Below are positions 40,900 to 49,868 of a DNA stretch of 64,000 nt, piece by piece. The stretch lies in NCBI GenBank assembly GCA_023442775.1, contig JAEZXH010000019.1, forward strand, positions 62,001 to 126,000, in the 5' to 3' direction. This DNA comes from Bacillota bacterium (GTDB lineage: Bacteria; Bacillota; Clostridia; Tissierellales; Peptoniphilaceae). The stretch's first letter is position 1. Every line of letters begins with the position of its first letter. The notes below the pieces were generated by a model. That model was not told the DNA's origin and searched no databases. It saw nothing but the letters and a program-made list of their open reading frames with translations. A program made the position numbers and the translations under genes.

Positions 40900-43467
40900 C
40901 TAACTAAAGGCCCGGCGCGCCTGGTCCCGTCTCGCCTCTTCCATGGCCCGGAGAACCTCCCGCTTTAAGCTCGGCAAGAAACTTTCAAGCTCGGCGCGCT
41001 TCGCCTCGCCGTGGACGGTAAAGTTCACCGTCACCGTCGACGAGGAGGTGGAGGTTTGACTCATCCCAAGGGCGGCTCCCGTGCGCTCCCAAAGGCCGAG
41101 GCTTCGCTGGTTGCGCTCTAAGGGAATCACCGCCTCGGCACTTCTCCCCTCGCCGATGAGGCCAAGGGTGGGCCGGGTGACGATGCCCCCACGGGCGTAG
41201 GCCCCGACGGGAAGGTTCGTCGTCCTCGGAGCCTTCTTCTCGGCTCCTAGGCCTAAAAAGCCCTTCACCGACGAGGTGATCGCGGAGATTTTCGCACTGA
41301 CCCAGGAGATGGCCCCGCCGATGATGGAGCGAATCTTCGCCGCAATGGCGGAGAGAATCCCTCCAATGCCCTGGGCCATGGACTGGAAGGCGTGGACGAA
41401 GGCGTCCTTGATGCGACTGCCGATGGTCTTCGCCGTTTGGGCGAGCCAATTCCATCCGGAGACGATGGCCGCCTTCACCGTGTCCCAGTGTTTCACGAGG
41501 AGGTAAATCCCCGCCGCCACCGCCGCAATGGCAATGAGGTAGGGGTTCGCCGCGAGGAAGGCGGCGATGGCCTTCATGGCCCCGAAGACCTTGGAGATTT
41601 TCGAGCCGATGGAGGTGATGCTCTTCACAATCCCCAAGAGCCCCTCCCCTTCCTTCAGTGCCTTGAGGGGCAAGAAGAGAAGCTTGAGTCCGCTACCCAT
41701 GAGGCGCAGCCCACTCATGGCCACGCTCATGGCGATGAGAGACGCGGTGACTTTCACGATGGTGGAAAAGAGCTCGGGGTTTTTCTGTTGCCAGGCGACG
41801 ATCTTTCCGATGACGCCTCCCACCTTTTCCATCAAGGTGTTGAGGAAGGGAAGGAGGTCGTGGCCCACCGCCACCTTGAGGTTTCCAAGTTGGTTTTTGA
41901 AGAGCTTGAAGCGGTTCGCCGTCGTGTCCTTTCTCGCGTTGAACTCCTTCTCTAAAGAGCCCATGGCCTCAGAGCCTTCCACGCTCTTGAGTTTCTCCTT
42001 CACCAGGTCGATTTGATTCAAGAGGGGAGCCACCGCTTGGACGTTTTCTTGCCCAAAGAGTTGGGTAAGCACCGAGGTTTGGGCCACCTCGTCGAGGCTT
42101 CTCACCCGTGAGAGGATGTCGGTAATCGTCGCCGCCGCATCTTGTTGCATCGATGCCGCCACCGCTTCTGCCGAGAGGCCGAGGGCGTCAAAGGCCTTCT
42201 GCTCCGATTTTGTCGCCGCCGCCCCCTTGGTGAGCGTCGTGGAAATCTTCTTGATCCCCGTCGCCGCCACGTCGGACTGAACCCCCATGGTGACCATGGA
42301 AGCCCCGAGAGCTGCCACTTGGCTCGCCTTGAGTCCGGCGAGTTCCCCAAGGGCCCCGACTTTCGAGACAATCCCCGCAATCTCCGCAGATTTCGCCGCG
42401 GAATTGTCCCCGAGGTAGTTGATGCGGTCCGCAAGACCCACGACGGCCTCTTGGCCCATGCCAAAGGCACTGCGCCACTTCGCCATCATCTCCCCGGCCT
42501 CTCCCGCAGAGATGTCCATGGCGATGCTCATCTTCGCCGCGTCGCTTCCGAAGGCGAGGAGCTCGTCTTTTTTGATCCCCGCCCCCGCCGCGCTTGCGAT
42601 GAGTTCCCCATAGTCGGAGAAAGCCATGGGAATCTCCGTGGAGAGTTGCTTTCTCATCGCCTTTTCAAAGGCTCCCTTCTCCGCCACGGAATCAAAATCC
42701 ACCATCTTCCCCACGCCGGCCATGGTCTCCTCGGCATCCATCGCCGCTTGAATCGGTGCGCCGAGAATCCTCTTTGCCGCGTAGGCCTTCGCCATGAACC
42801 CCATAGCGTGGCCCATGACTTGTTGACGCTGGGCCGCCATGTCGTTTTTGAGGGCACTAAACTTTTGAAGCCGTCCCATCTTGGACTGGACCTTCGCCTG
42901 GACCTCGCCGAGTTTATTCGTGGCAAACCCCGCCCCTTGGAGACTCTCTTCGAGGCCGTCGAGCTTTTGCTTTTGCTTCGCCGCCGCGTCGGTGAGTCGT
43001 CCCATCTCGGAGCGGGCCCGGTCTTGGGAGGCGGAGAGGGCCTTTGTCTCCTGGGCGCTCTCCTTGTAGTTGCGCTTTAAGATGGAAAGCTCCACCTTCG
43101 CCCGGGCGAGGGCTCGGTTCTCCTCGTCGTTGGCCCTGCCGTGTTTGGCGACGGCAAGGCTTAAGCGGTCCACCTCTTCCTGGGCCCGTTTGACCTCCGT
43201 TGCATAACCGGCGGTCTTCTCCTTTGACGCGGCGAGGGCCCTATCGAGGCTTTGAAACCGCTCCTTCGCCTTCTCGATGCGACTAGAGAGCTCCGTCATC
43301 CGGGCGCGGCCGTCCTTGAGGCTATCGAACTGGAGGTTCACCTTTTCCAGGACCTTGAGCCGGTCGGTGCTCTTCGTCACCGACTTCGCCAGCTCGCTTA
43401 AGGAGTTCTTTGCCCCCTTTCCCAGGAGGCCGTCAATCTTAAAGACGAGTTCATGGGTTTTCGCCAT
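40900..43467 (-). CDS. Tail tape measure protein
   Basis: An 855-residue protein that sets tail length. The N-terminal 200 residues are charged coiled coil, the middle (about 225-560) is the TP901-like tape-measure core, and hydrophobic helices lie near 585-675. GAYARGGIVTRPTLGLIGEG near 780 is a common motif of tape measures. It starts inside the E' frame (17-base overlap), as in P2. Confidence 0.92.
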   Translation of the reverse strand: MAKTHELVFKIDGLLGKGAKNSLSELAKSVTKSTDRLKVLEKVNLQFDSLKDGRARMTELSSRIEKAKERFQSLDRALAASKEKTAGYATEVKRAQEEVDRLSLAVAKHGRANDEENRALARAKVELSILKRNYKESAQETKALSASQDRARSEMGRLTDAAAKQKQKLDGLEESLQGAGFATNKLGEVQAKVQSKMGRLQKFSALKNDMAAQRQQVMGHAMGFMAKAYAAKRILGAPIQAAMDAEETMAGVGKMVDFDSVAEKGAFEKAMRKQLSTEIPMAFSDYGELIASAAGAGIKKDELLAFGSDAAKMSIAMDISAGEAGEMMAKWRSAFGMGQEAVVGLADRINYLGDNSAAKSAEIAGIVSKVGALGELAGLKASQVAALGASMVTMGVQSDVAATGIKKISTTLTKGAAATKSEQKAFDALGLSAEAVAASMQQDAAATITDILSRVRSLDEVAQTSVLTQLFGQENVQAVAPLLNQIDLVKEKLKSVEGSEAMGSLEKEFNARKDTTANRFKLFKNQLGNLKVAVGHDLLPFLNTLMEKVGGVIGKIVAWQQKNPELFSTIVKVTASLIAMSVAMSGLRLMGSGLKLLFLPLKALKEGEGLLGIVKSITSIGSKISKVFGAMKAIAAFLAANPYLIAIAAVAAGIYLLVKHWDTVKAAIVSGWNWLAQTAKTIGSRIKDAFVHAFQSMAQGIGGILSAIAAKIRSIIGGAISWVSAKISAITSSVKGFLGLGAEKKAPRTTNLPVGAYARGGIVTRPTLGLIGEGRSAEAVIPLERNQRSLGLWERTGAALGMSQTSTSSSTVTVNFTVHGEAKRAELESFLPSLKREVLRAMEEARRDQARRAFS

Positions 43468-44013
43468 GGTGCCTCCTTTCCTTGGCTAAGAGACTTAACA
43501 GGACGAGGAGTTCATAGAGGGAGAGCTCTTGGGCCTCCACCACCCCCGTCGACGAGTGTTGGGAGAGGGCGAGGGCCATCTCTAAAAACCCCCGGGAGAT
43601 AGCCCGCGGGCTCACATCTCCCAGAAGGAAACGAAAAAAGTGAGCACCCTCTTCGTGAGGACCACATAATCCGCCGCCGCCAAGTTCTCCACCACGGCGA
43701 CGGGAATCCCCGCGGCCCGGGCGAGCATAAACTCTTGGAAGGCATAGGTGAACTCGGGCTGCTCCCCGTTTTTTGGCTTGGCGTAGGCTTCGCCACGCTT
43801 GGCGTCCTTGCCCGTCAAGGTGGTAAAGTCCACGTGAAGCTCCTCGATGGGGACCCCGTCGACGAGAAGAGGATGGGCGAGGCGATAGGTGAAGACCCCC
43901 TCCGCCTCCAATTCCTCCGCCAAGTCCGGTGTCTCGTCGATGAAGTGGCCCGAGGGGATGGAGGGGCCCACCTCGGCGATGGGCTCCATGTGGGTGTGTT
44001 CTTGGTACTCCAT
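43451..44013 (-). CDS. Tail assembly chaperone E+E' (-1 frameshift product)
   Basis: If ribosomes slip back one base at TTTTTTC (43639-43633), 127 residues of E are followed by 60 residues in the -1 frame, beginning RFLLGDVSPRAISRGFLEMA and ending KERRHHGENP before a stop at 43453-43451. The new frame is open through the whole gap and ends inside the tape-measure start, just as E+E' does in P2. Such fusions guide tape-measure and tube assembly. The exact ratio and use are inferred. Confidence 0.82.
43594..43639 (-). promoter_or_regulatory. -1 ribosomal frameshift site with stimulatory hairpin
   Basis: The heptamer T TTT TTC (43639-43633) is in the right phase in gene E. Ten bases on, GGGAGAT (43622-43616) pairs with ATCTCCC (43600-43594), enclosing a second stem AGCCC/GGGCT. 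P2 uses T TTT TTG at the same place. Confidence 0.82.
43612..44013 (-). CDS. Tail assembly protein E
   Basis: A 133-residue tail assembly protein of the gpE/gp41 type, located between tube and tape measure. The core VFTYRLAHPLLVDGVPIEEL and the helix EFTYAFQEFMLARAAGIPVA fit the family. It ends a few codons after a slippery heptamer, so a longer form is expected from part of the ribosomes. Confidence 0.85.
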   Translation of the reverse strand: MEYQEHTHMEPIAEVGPSIPSGHFIDETPDLAEELEAEGVFTYRLAHPLLVDGVPIEELHVDFTTLTGKDAKRGEAYAKPKNGEQPEFTYAFQEFMLARAAGIPVAVVENLAAADYVVLTKRVLTFFVSFWEM

Positions 44014-44023
44014 AAAGCCTCCT

Positions 44024-44542
44024 TTACATGCCTAGGTGCTGGCGCACCGTCTCCAAGGCGTCCCGGCCTCCGATGCGGCAGATGAAATTCGCCTTGTCAA
44101 TCTCCACCATCTCCTCGTCGTCGATGGAAATCTTCAAGTACGCCACTTCCCCCTCGAAGGAGGTGTCCATGGCCTTTGCCACCTCGAGTTTTCCAAGCTC
44201 CATGGTCTTGGGAAGAAGGACGGTAAAGACCCGAAGTTTTCTCGCCTCGGTCTTCGCCGTGGAGGTGTCGTAGAACTGGGAGGAGCCGCGAAACTCCACC
44301 ATGGTCCCCCCGGCGTGGAGAATGGCGAGGAGGTTTTCCTCCATGGTGCGGATATTGAGCTTTGCACTCATCGAGGAGAAGTGGCCGATGGTCGGCGTCT
44401 CCATCTCCCCGGCAAAACCCGCCCCTGAGAGGGTCTCGCTCATGTACTCAAGCTTTGGCAGTTCCACGTCCACCGTGGCCACAAAACGGCCGTCGACGTA
44501 GGCGCGGTAGTTGATCAAGTGGTCGGGGTAGAGATTGCTCAT
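44024..44542 (-). CDS. Major tail tube protein FII
   Basis: A 172-residue contractile-tail tube protein (P2 gpFII family), with LINYRAYVDGRFVATVDVEL at the start and SIDDEEMVEIDKANFICRIG near the end. It overlaps the sheath stop by four bases. Confidence 0.92.
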   Translation of the reverse strand: MSNLYPDHLINYRAYVDGRFVATVDVELPKLEYMSETLSGAGFAGEMETPTIGHFSSMSAKLNIRTMEENLLAILHAGGTMVEFRGSSQFYDTSTAKTEARKLRVFTVLLPKTMELGKLEVAKAMDTSFEGEVAYLKISIDDEEMVEIDKANFICRIGGRDALETVRQHLGM

Positions 44543-45951
44543 GCGTCACCTCCCAGCTGGTTCGCAAAGGCCTCGAGGGCCTTGGTGTCGTACTCCATGA
44601 CGAAGTGAATCGCCTCGGCGGGGGCCGGCGGCGTGATGGAGACGTGGAAGCGGATGATGCCATCCATCAGGTCGGTCACCGGATTTTCCTCGGCGATGAA
44701 GCGGACATTCGCCCCGATGAGGGCCCCGCGGGCGACGAGGGAGTTGAGCCAGATGTTTGCCGAGTCAATCACCGTTTCCACGAGGCGGCGGTTCATCGGG
44801 TTATCCACCTTTTGCCAGAATGTGAGGATCAAGGTATTGCTCACCCAGTTGAACATGCGCCGCACGGGGATGAAGCAGTCCTTCGGGTCGGTGTTTGCCG
44901 GATAGGCCGCGGTGCGGTTGCCCCAGGCGCGCCATCCTCCCACCCAGTTAAGGGCGGTGACCATCCCCTGGGAGTTGAGGTAGTTGGCCTGTTCGAGGGT
45001 GGGGAAAAACTCCTTGTTGTTGAAGACGAGGGAACTCACCTTCACCGGAGTGTTCGACGGGCTCCAGAAGGGGATGTCCTCCGCCTTCTTGTCCGCCACC
45101 CCGATGGCCCCGGCAATCTGGGCAGAGAGGGGGAACTGGCGGTTCCCGAGGTTTGTTGCGCCAACGCATGCCACCTGGTAGGGGGAGAAGACGTTGCCCT
45201 TTTTCTTCCACTCGAGGGCCTTCGAGAACTCCTCCGGGTTGAAGTCGACGAGGGCCATGGCCTGGAAGAGGCCGTTGATGGAGCGGGCCTTCGTGTCCAA
45301 TGCCGCCGCCACCGTGGGCAGGTTGTCGTCGCTGATAACGTCCGAGGTCAACAAGAGCCCCGGCACGAGGCCAAAGCGTGGGAAGACTTCTTCCACGCAG
45401 CCGATGGCCTTGACGTAGGCCGCCGCATCCACCGAGGAGTTGTCCAGGATGGAGTAGGTTGCCTTATAGGTTCCCGAGGCTTCCCCGGTGAGTTCAACGA
45501 CGAAACTTCCGTCGTCGTCGTAGTAGATGACGTAGTCTTGGTTTTCGGTGAGGGGTGTCTCGTCCTTTTTTAGGGTAAAGCCCTTCAAGAGCACCTGGTC
45601 AAGGATGCGGGCTTTCGCAGGGTTGCCCTCAAAAATCACGGGCTGGTCGGTTTGTGGTTTCGTCTTCTTCACATCCGACACCGTCACCGCCACCACCGGG
45701 GAGAGGCCGTAGAGGACGAAATAGGCGTAGAAGAAGTCGTGAAGCCCGTTCTTGTCAGTGTCCTTCCCGAAGAGCTTCATCGCCTCCTCGTAGGTGTGGA
45801 TGAGGTAGGGAGTGTAGGCCTCAGCGGGTTCCGTAGCGTTGTGAAGAGCGGCCTTTCCCACCACAAAGGGAAGGCTCGCGTCCACCCGTACGGGAGGGAT
45901 GACCTTCGTCCCCAGTTCTTGGGAGTAGACTCCGTGCTTAAATGCGGCCAT
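44539..45951 (-). CDS. Contractile tail sheath protein FI
   Basis: A 470-residue P2 gpFI-like sheath subunit. Marks are the N-terminal HGVYSQELGTKVIPPVRVDA, the FYAYFVLYGLSPVVAVTVSD region, GGWRAWGNRTAAYPANTDPK and the C-terminal RLVETVIDSANIWLNSLVAR. This proves a myovirus-type tail. Confidence 0.95.
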   Translation of the reverse strand: MAAFKHGVYSQELGTKVIPPVRVDASLPFVVGKAALHNATEPAEAYTPYLIHTYEEAMKLFGKDTDKNGLHDFFYAYFVLYGLSPVVAVTVSDVKKTKPQTDQPVIFEGNPAKARILDQVLLKGFTLKKDETPLTENQDYVIYYDDDGSFVVELTGEASGTYKATYSILDNSSVDAAAYVKAIGCVEEVFPRFGLVPGLLLTSDVISDDNLPTVAAALDTKARSINGLFQAMALVDFNPEEFSKALEWKKKGNVFSPYQVACVGATNLGNRQFPLSAQIAGAIGVADKKAEDIPFWSPSNTPVKVSSLVFNNKEFFPTLEQANYLNSQGMVTALNWVGGWRAWGNRTAAYPANTDPKDCFIPVRRMFNWVSNTLILTFWQKVDNPMNRRLVETVIDSANIWLNSLVARGALIGANVRFIAEENPVTDLMDGIIRFHVSITPPAPAEAIHFVMEYDTKALEAFANQLGGDA

Positions 45952-46213
45952 CTTGCACCTCCTTCAATCCCTTGAGAAGTGCCGCCTCGGCAAGCTCCAT
46001 GCGCTTGTCCTTTTGATGGAGCCTTCCCGCCGCGTCGCTCATCGTGGAGAGTGTCGGGAAGAGGAGCTCCCCGAGGGGTTCTTTTTTGATCGCCTCTTCC
46101 ACCACCTGGGGAAGGGCCTCCTCGTAGAGGGTCCCGGAGAAGAGACCCACCGCAGGCACGCTACGCCCGATGTAGTAGCGCGCCTCCTTTTTTGTGTTTT
46201 TTTCCTTCGTCAT
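45938..46213 (-). CDS. Hypothetical phage protein before the sheath gene
   Basis: A 91-residue protein, RYYIGRSVPAVGLFSGTLYE onwards. P2-like phages of Firmicutes often carry such a small gene just before the sheath; function is not known. The ATG at 46213 has AAAGGAG and overlaps the previous stop by four bases. Confidence 0.68.
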   Translation of the reverse strand: MTKEKNTKKEARYYIGRSVPAVGLFSGTLYEEALPQVVEEAIKKEPLGELLFPTLSTMSDAAGRLHQKDKRMELAEAALLKGLKEVQDGRI

Positions 46214-46668
46214 GAAAACTCCTTTCCGCCCCAGGAGAGGGGGTCTAAGAGATAGAGGTCCACCTTCAGCTCCCCGAGCCATAGGGGATAGGGCATCTCG
46301 TCGGGAAAACTCACCTCGACGCTTGTGGGGATGGGAGAGATGACCCCGCCCGTCGCCCCCGAGAGGAGCCAATCCCGCACCCGCTCGAGCATCAAGGCCA
46401 CGTCCTCCCACCCGCTTCCGTCCTCGGCGCGGTCGTAGGCCATGGCGATGATGGAAATCTTCGCCCGCCACCCTTCGCCGTCGTGGGAAATCTTCACCGG
46501 GGAGAGGAGCACCTCGGGGGCGCGGACCTCACTTCGGGCCACTTCCCACCCCCGGCGCACCAGGACCTTCTTTTCGTCGTTGTTGCGGGTCTTGTAGATG
46601 GCCACGTCCTCGGAAAAGACCTCCCGAAGCGCCGCCTCCATCTCCCGCAAGAGGTTTACAATGTGCAT
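46210..46668 (-). CDS. Probable tail terminator/completion protein
   Basis: A 152-residue protein between the gpZ-like gene and the sheath. Features such as the N-terminal helix HIVNLLREMEAALREVF and the DVALMLERVRDWLL helix are like tail terminators of the Gp37 or gpU type, but sequence support is slight; position is the main argument. The ATG at 46668 is favoured over 46671 by ribosome-site spacing. Confidence 0.6.
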   Translation of the reverse strand: MHIVNLLREMEAALREVFSEDVAIYKTRNNDEKKVLVRRGWEVARSEVRAPEVLLSPVKISHDGEGWRAKISIIAMAYDRAEDGSGWEDVALMLERVRDWLLSGATGGVISPIPTSVEVSFPDEMPYPLWLGELKVDLYLLDPLSWGGKEFS

Positions 46669-47201
46669 CATTCCTCCAAAAACCGCTCCGCCTCGTGGAG
46701 CACCCGTTCTTCTAGGACTTCACTCGCCCGCTCCTCCATGGCGAGGAGGACTTGGGGTTCTCCCATCATTTGGGGAGCCGACACCCCCATCAGCTGGCGG
46801 ATGGGAAAACTTCTCGTCCCCACCCGCTCGTAGACACCGACGTGGGCGTTCGAGGGCATGCGGGCAATAAAAGCGTGGGGAAGACTTCCGCCTCCCGTCA
46901 CCTTCACCCGGGCAAACACCCGTGCGCGTTGGACAGGAACCTCGGGGCGAACGTCGAATTCCATCAGGGGCCGGCGACGCCCCACCACCTTCATATGGTC
47001 CGGGGCCATCTTGATTTGACGGGCGAGGCGCATCCCTTTAATGGTGTACACCTCCCGCGCCCGGCGCATCCCCTCCGTCTTCGCCGCCACGAGGGCCCTT
47101 TTCGTCCCACGCTTCACGGCGACCTCCGCCCGTTCGGGAATCGCCTCGAGGGCCCTTGCGAGTCGTTCCATCCCCGAGGCGTCGACGATGAACTCACTCA
47201 T
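46668..47201 (-). CDS. Minor tail protein Z-like
   Basis: A 177-residue lambda gpZ-like protein: MERLARALEAIPERAEVAVK at the start, ALVAAKTEGMRRAREVYTIK and KVTGGGSLPHAFIARMPS. gpZ-type proteins take part in head-tail joining. It overlaps both neighbours by four bases. Confidence 0.8.
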   Translation of the reverse strand: MSEFIVDASGMERLARALEAIPERAEVAVKRGTKRALVAAKTEGMRRAREVYTIKGMRLARQIKMAPDHMKVVGRRRPLMEFDVRPEVPVQRARVFARVKVTGGGSLPHAFIARMPSNAHVGVYERVGTRSFPIRQLMGVSAPQMMGEPQVLLAMEERASEVLEERVLHEAERFLEE

Positions 47202-47524
47202 ACGTCCCACTCCCGTAGGCGAATGACGAGGACCCCCATCTCCTCGGTCACGTCCACCACCTGGTAGAACCGCCCGTCAATCTCCATCCGCTCCTCGGCG
47301 GTGGGACGGGGGATGTCCGGCGTGGCGACGTAAAAGAGAAGATGGCGACCGTAGATAGCCCCCATGCGGTGCGAAAGCCCCGAGGGGTCTCTCTCCTCGG
47401 TCTCCTCCCGGTCGAGAAGGCCCACCACGGGCTTTCCGTTCACGTCATAGAGGTCGCAAAACTCCAAGAGGTGGAGAAAGCTCCGGCGCACGTCCTTCGC
47501 AATCTCCTCCTTGAAGAGACTCAC
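47198..47524 (-). CDS. Head-tail joining protein
   Basis: A 108-residue protein placed directly after the major capsid gene, where lambda gpFII-type joining proteins lie. It shows the beta-rich pattern HLLFYVATPDIPRPTAEERM and DGRFYQVVDVTEEMGVLVIR. Start is a GTG at 47524 overlapping the capsid stop (GTGA). Confidence 0.68.
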   Translation of the reverse strand: MSLFKEEIAKDVRRSFLHLLEFCDLYDVNGKPVVGLLDREETEERDPSGLSHRMGAIYGRHLLFYVATPDIPRPTAEERMEIDGRFYQVVDVTEEMGVLVIRLREWDV

Positions 47525-48555
47525 AGCACCGTGGCCACGCCCCAGGCGTCGAGGCTTGCGGGAACGGGAACCGGGCGAGAGGTTAGGCGGATCATGCGGG
47601 TGTCCGCGTTTAAGTCGTCCCAAATCTTCGGAGCCTTGGCGGCTTGGAAGGTCTTAAAGCCCCCGTTAATCAGTTGGGTGATGGCCCCGAAGCGCATGTT
47701 CCCAAGCCCTTCTGCGGCGAGGAGAATCTTTCCTGCGGGCATCATCGGTTCTGCGCTCTCGTTCTCCTCGAAGTAGGCATCATAGGTGTAGAGGTCGAGG
47801 CCACAAATGGCGATGCGCCCCACGTAGGTGGCCCCACTTCCAAGGTCGCGAGCAGCGAGGGCCCCGGTGGAGATGCTCCGGTTGTCGAGGAGCTTCCCGA
47901 AGGCCTCGTTGGTGAGAAGGGCGGCGAAGACGTCGGAGCTCATCACCGCCACCGTGGGGCTATGGCCCGAGGCCTTTGTAATCTCCGCCTTCCACTTGAT
48001 GAGGTCCGTGGCGATGTCGTTGCCCGCCTCGTTCCACTTCTTCTTCGGCGTCAAGGCCACCGCCTTCCCGTAGGTGATGGTGGACTCTTGGAAGTTCTTG
48101 TTGGCGTGGTCGATGTATCCCTTCATCACAATCTTGCCGTTGAAGAGAAGCTCGCGCACCATGTGCTCCATGCGACGATCGATCATGTCGGAAAGCTCCT
48201 TCAAATCCTGGGCGAGGAGCTCCTTGGCCCGCTGTTCGGGAGTCTTTTGGGTGATGAGGTCCTCCCCGAGGCCCCGGGCATTGATGTGTTCGCTACGCAG
48301 GACGCGCTGGGGTGCAATGCGAAGAGGCTTCACCACGCTGGTCTCGTAGCTGTCTCGGGAGACGGTGGCCCCGCCCACCCCGTCGGCGACGAAGGGAGCC
48401 AGGCGTTCGCGGCCCTTTTTCGTGTCGATGGCCACGGTATCCGTCAAGAACACCTGGTCATTCTTCACGGGGAAGAAGAGGTCCCGGAGGAAGGTTTTCG
48501 CCTTGGGCATCTCCTCCACGGCAGAGAGTACGGTAATGGGATCATAGATATTCAT
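47521..48555 (-). CDS. Major capsid protein E
   Basis: A 344-residue lambda gpE-like capsid protein (phage_cap_E): FFPVKNDQVFLTDTVAIDTK near residue 27, DGVGGATVSRDSYETSVVKP and the C-terminal RMIRLTSRPVPVPASLDAWG. It forms the icosahedral shell. It follows the decoration gene by eleven bases. Confidence 0.93.
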   Translation of the reverse strand: MNIYDPITVLSAVEEMPKAKTFLRDLFFPVKNDQVFLTDTVAIDTKKGRERLAPFVADGVGGATVSRDSYETSVVKPLRIAPQRVLRSEHINARGLGEDLITQKTPEQRAKELLAQDLKELSDMIDRRMEHMVRELLFNGKIVMKGYIDHANKNFQESTITYGKAVALTPKKKWNEAGNDIATDLIKWKAEITKASGHSPTVAVMSSDVFAALLTNEAFGKLLDNRSISTGALAARDLGSGATYVGRIAICGLDLYTYDAYFEENESAEPMMPAGKILLAAEGLGNMRFGAITQLINGGFKTFQAAKAPKIWDDLNADTRMIRLTSRPVPVPASLDAWGVATVL

Positions 48556-48566
48556 GGAAACCTCCT

Positions 48567-48923
48567 TTAGACCATTTCCTTCACGAACATGCCAAGGGCG
48601 CGCATCGCCTCTTTGTGCTTCTCTAAATTGTCACTTCCCCCGAAGGTGAGGACCCCTCCGTTAAACATCCCCGAGGAATAGGCGGTGGCGAAGACGTCGG
48701 CGTCTCGCTCCTCGCTATCAAAGGCCAAGATGGCATAAGGCTTGTCCTGCCCTTGGCCAGATTTTGCGGAATCCACCGCCACCGCATAGCCGTCCGTCCC
48801 CACGGCGAGGACCGTCCCCGCCTGGATCTTCTCCTTTCCCTTCTTGAGTTTTACCGACACCGTCGCAAGGGGAATGTCCGCACTGTAGACGAGGTTCATC
48901 AAGGGGTTTTTCTTCTCCGTCAT
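48567..48923 (-). CDS. Head decoration protein D
   Basis: A 118-residue gpD-like decoration protein that caps threefold sites of the expanded capsid: KIQAGTVLAVGTDGYAVAVD and a C-terminal HKEAMRALGMFVKEMV. Gene order protease-D-E is that of lambda. Confidence 0.88.
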   Translation of the reverse strand: MTEKKNPLMNLVYSADIPLATVSVKLKKGKEKIQAGTVLAVGTDGYAVAVDSAKSGQGQDKPYAILAFDSEERDADVFATAYSSGMFNGGVLTFGGSDNLEKHKEAMRALGMFVKEMV

Positions 48924-48932
48924 GGTCTCCTC

Positions 48933-49868
48933 CTATTTCACTAGTTGGGCGATACTGCGTCCCACTTCCCGTGGGTCTTCCTCTTGGAGAAGATTGGCGC
49001 CGTCGATGACAAGGCCCTTCTTCTCCTCTTCCATGGCCACCACCTGCGCCGCTCCGAAGCGGGCCTCGGCGGCCTTCTCCTCTTTTTGCGCCTTCAAAAC
49101 CTTGAGGGCAAAGGCTTCGGGGGTGAGAAGACTGCGATACTTCGCCTCCATGGCCAGAGCCTCCATTCCGGGGCCCACCAAATCCTCAATCCCTGAGATC
49201 CTCGCCCGCTCCGCTTCCACGGCGCGCTTGACTTCTTCTTCAACATTGACGGGCTTCGCGAGGTTGTCCTTTTGGCGCAAGGCCTCGAGGCGGTGAATCC
49301 CCTCCCGGGAAATCCCTGCGGTGAGACTTGCCACCGCCGCCTTCGCATCGTAGGCGATGAGGCCGTCGGCAAACCCCGCCTCCACCGCCGCTTCTCCCGC
49401 GTAGTAAGTCGTCTTTTCCATCTCCTTGGCAATCTCCTCCTCGCTCTTTCCCGTTCTCGTGGCGTAGGCGTAGATGAGGGTCTTGTCCACCTCGTCGAGC
49501 ATGGCGGCGAGCTCCTTGAAGTCACGGGCGTTGAACTTCCCCTCGGTCTCCACCCCGGCGTTGTGAAGCATGAGAAGGCTCGTCGGTCCCATCTCGATGC
49601 GGTCCGCCCCCATGGCGAAGAAACTCGCCGCGGAGCAGGCCATCCCCACCACTTGGACCGTGGTGTGTCCCTCGTAGCTCTTGAGGGCGTGGTAAATCTC
49701 CGCCGCCTCCACCACCGAGCCCCCTTCCGAGTTCACCACGAAGGTGACATCCTCCCCGGTGAGGGCCTCTTTGACCTTCTTTGCCGTAATCGTCTCCACG
49801 CCGATAAAGTCGTAGAGCTCCCCGAGGTTTTGGTCAACCACGGGCCCCTTCAGATAAATTTTCTTCAT
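48933..49868 (-). CDS. ClpP-type prohead protease with scaffold-like tail
   Basis: A 311-residue protein. Residues 1-195 are a ClpP-like serine protease with Ser79 in VGMACSAASFF and His102 in LLMLHNAG; the aspartate is less certain. Residues 200-311 are helical and Ala/Glu-rich, as scaffold domains are. In lambda the protease (C) and scaffold (Nu3) share a frame; a separate internal start was not found. The ATG at 49868 has AAAGGAG ahead and overlaps the portal gene by 35 bases. Confidence 0.87.
   Translation of the reverse strand: MKKIYLKGPVVDQNLGELYDFIGVETITAKKVKEALTGEDVTFVVNSEGGSVVEAAEIYHALKSYEGHTTVQVVGMACSAASFFAMGADRIEMGPTSLLMLHNAGVETEGKFNARDFKELAAMLDEVDKTLIYAYATRTGKSEEEIAKEMEKTTYYAGEAAVEAGFADGLIAYDAKAAVASLTAGISREGIHRLEALRQKDNLAKPVNVEEEVKRAVEAERARISGIEDLVGPGMEALAMEAKYRSLLTPEAFALKVLKAQKEEKAAEARFGAAQVVAMEEEKKGLVIDGANLLQEEDPREVGRSIAQLVK

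Noticed and set aside
43512..43796. Separate 94-residue gene over the end of E
   Set aside because: The frame is Pro/Ser/Arg-rich shadow sequence. The -1 frame entered at the slippery heptamer explains the region better.
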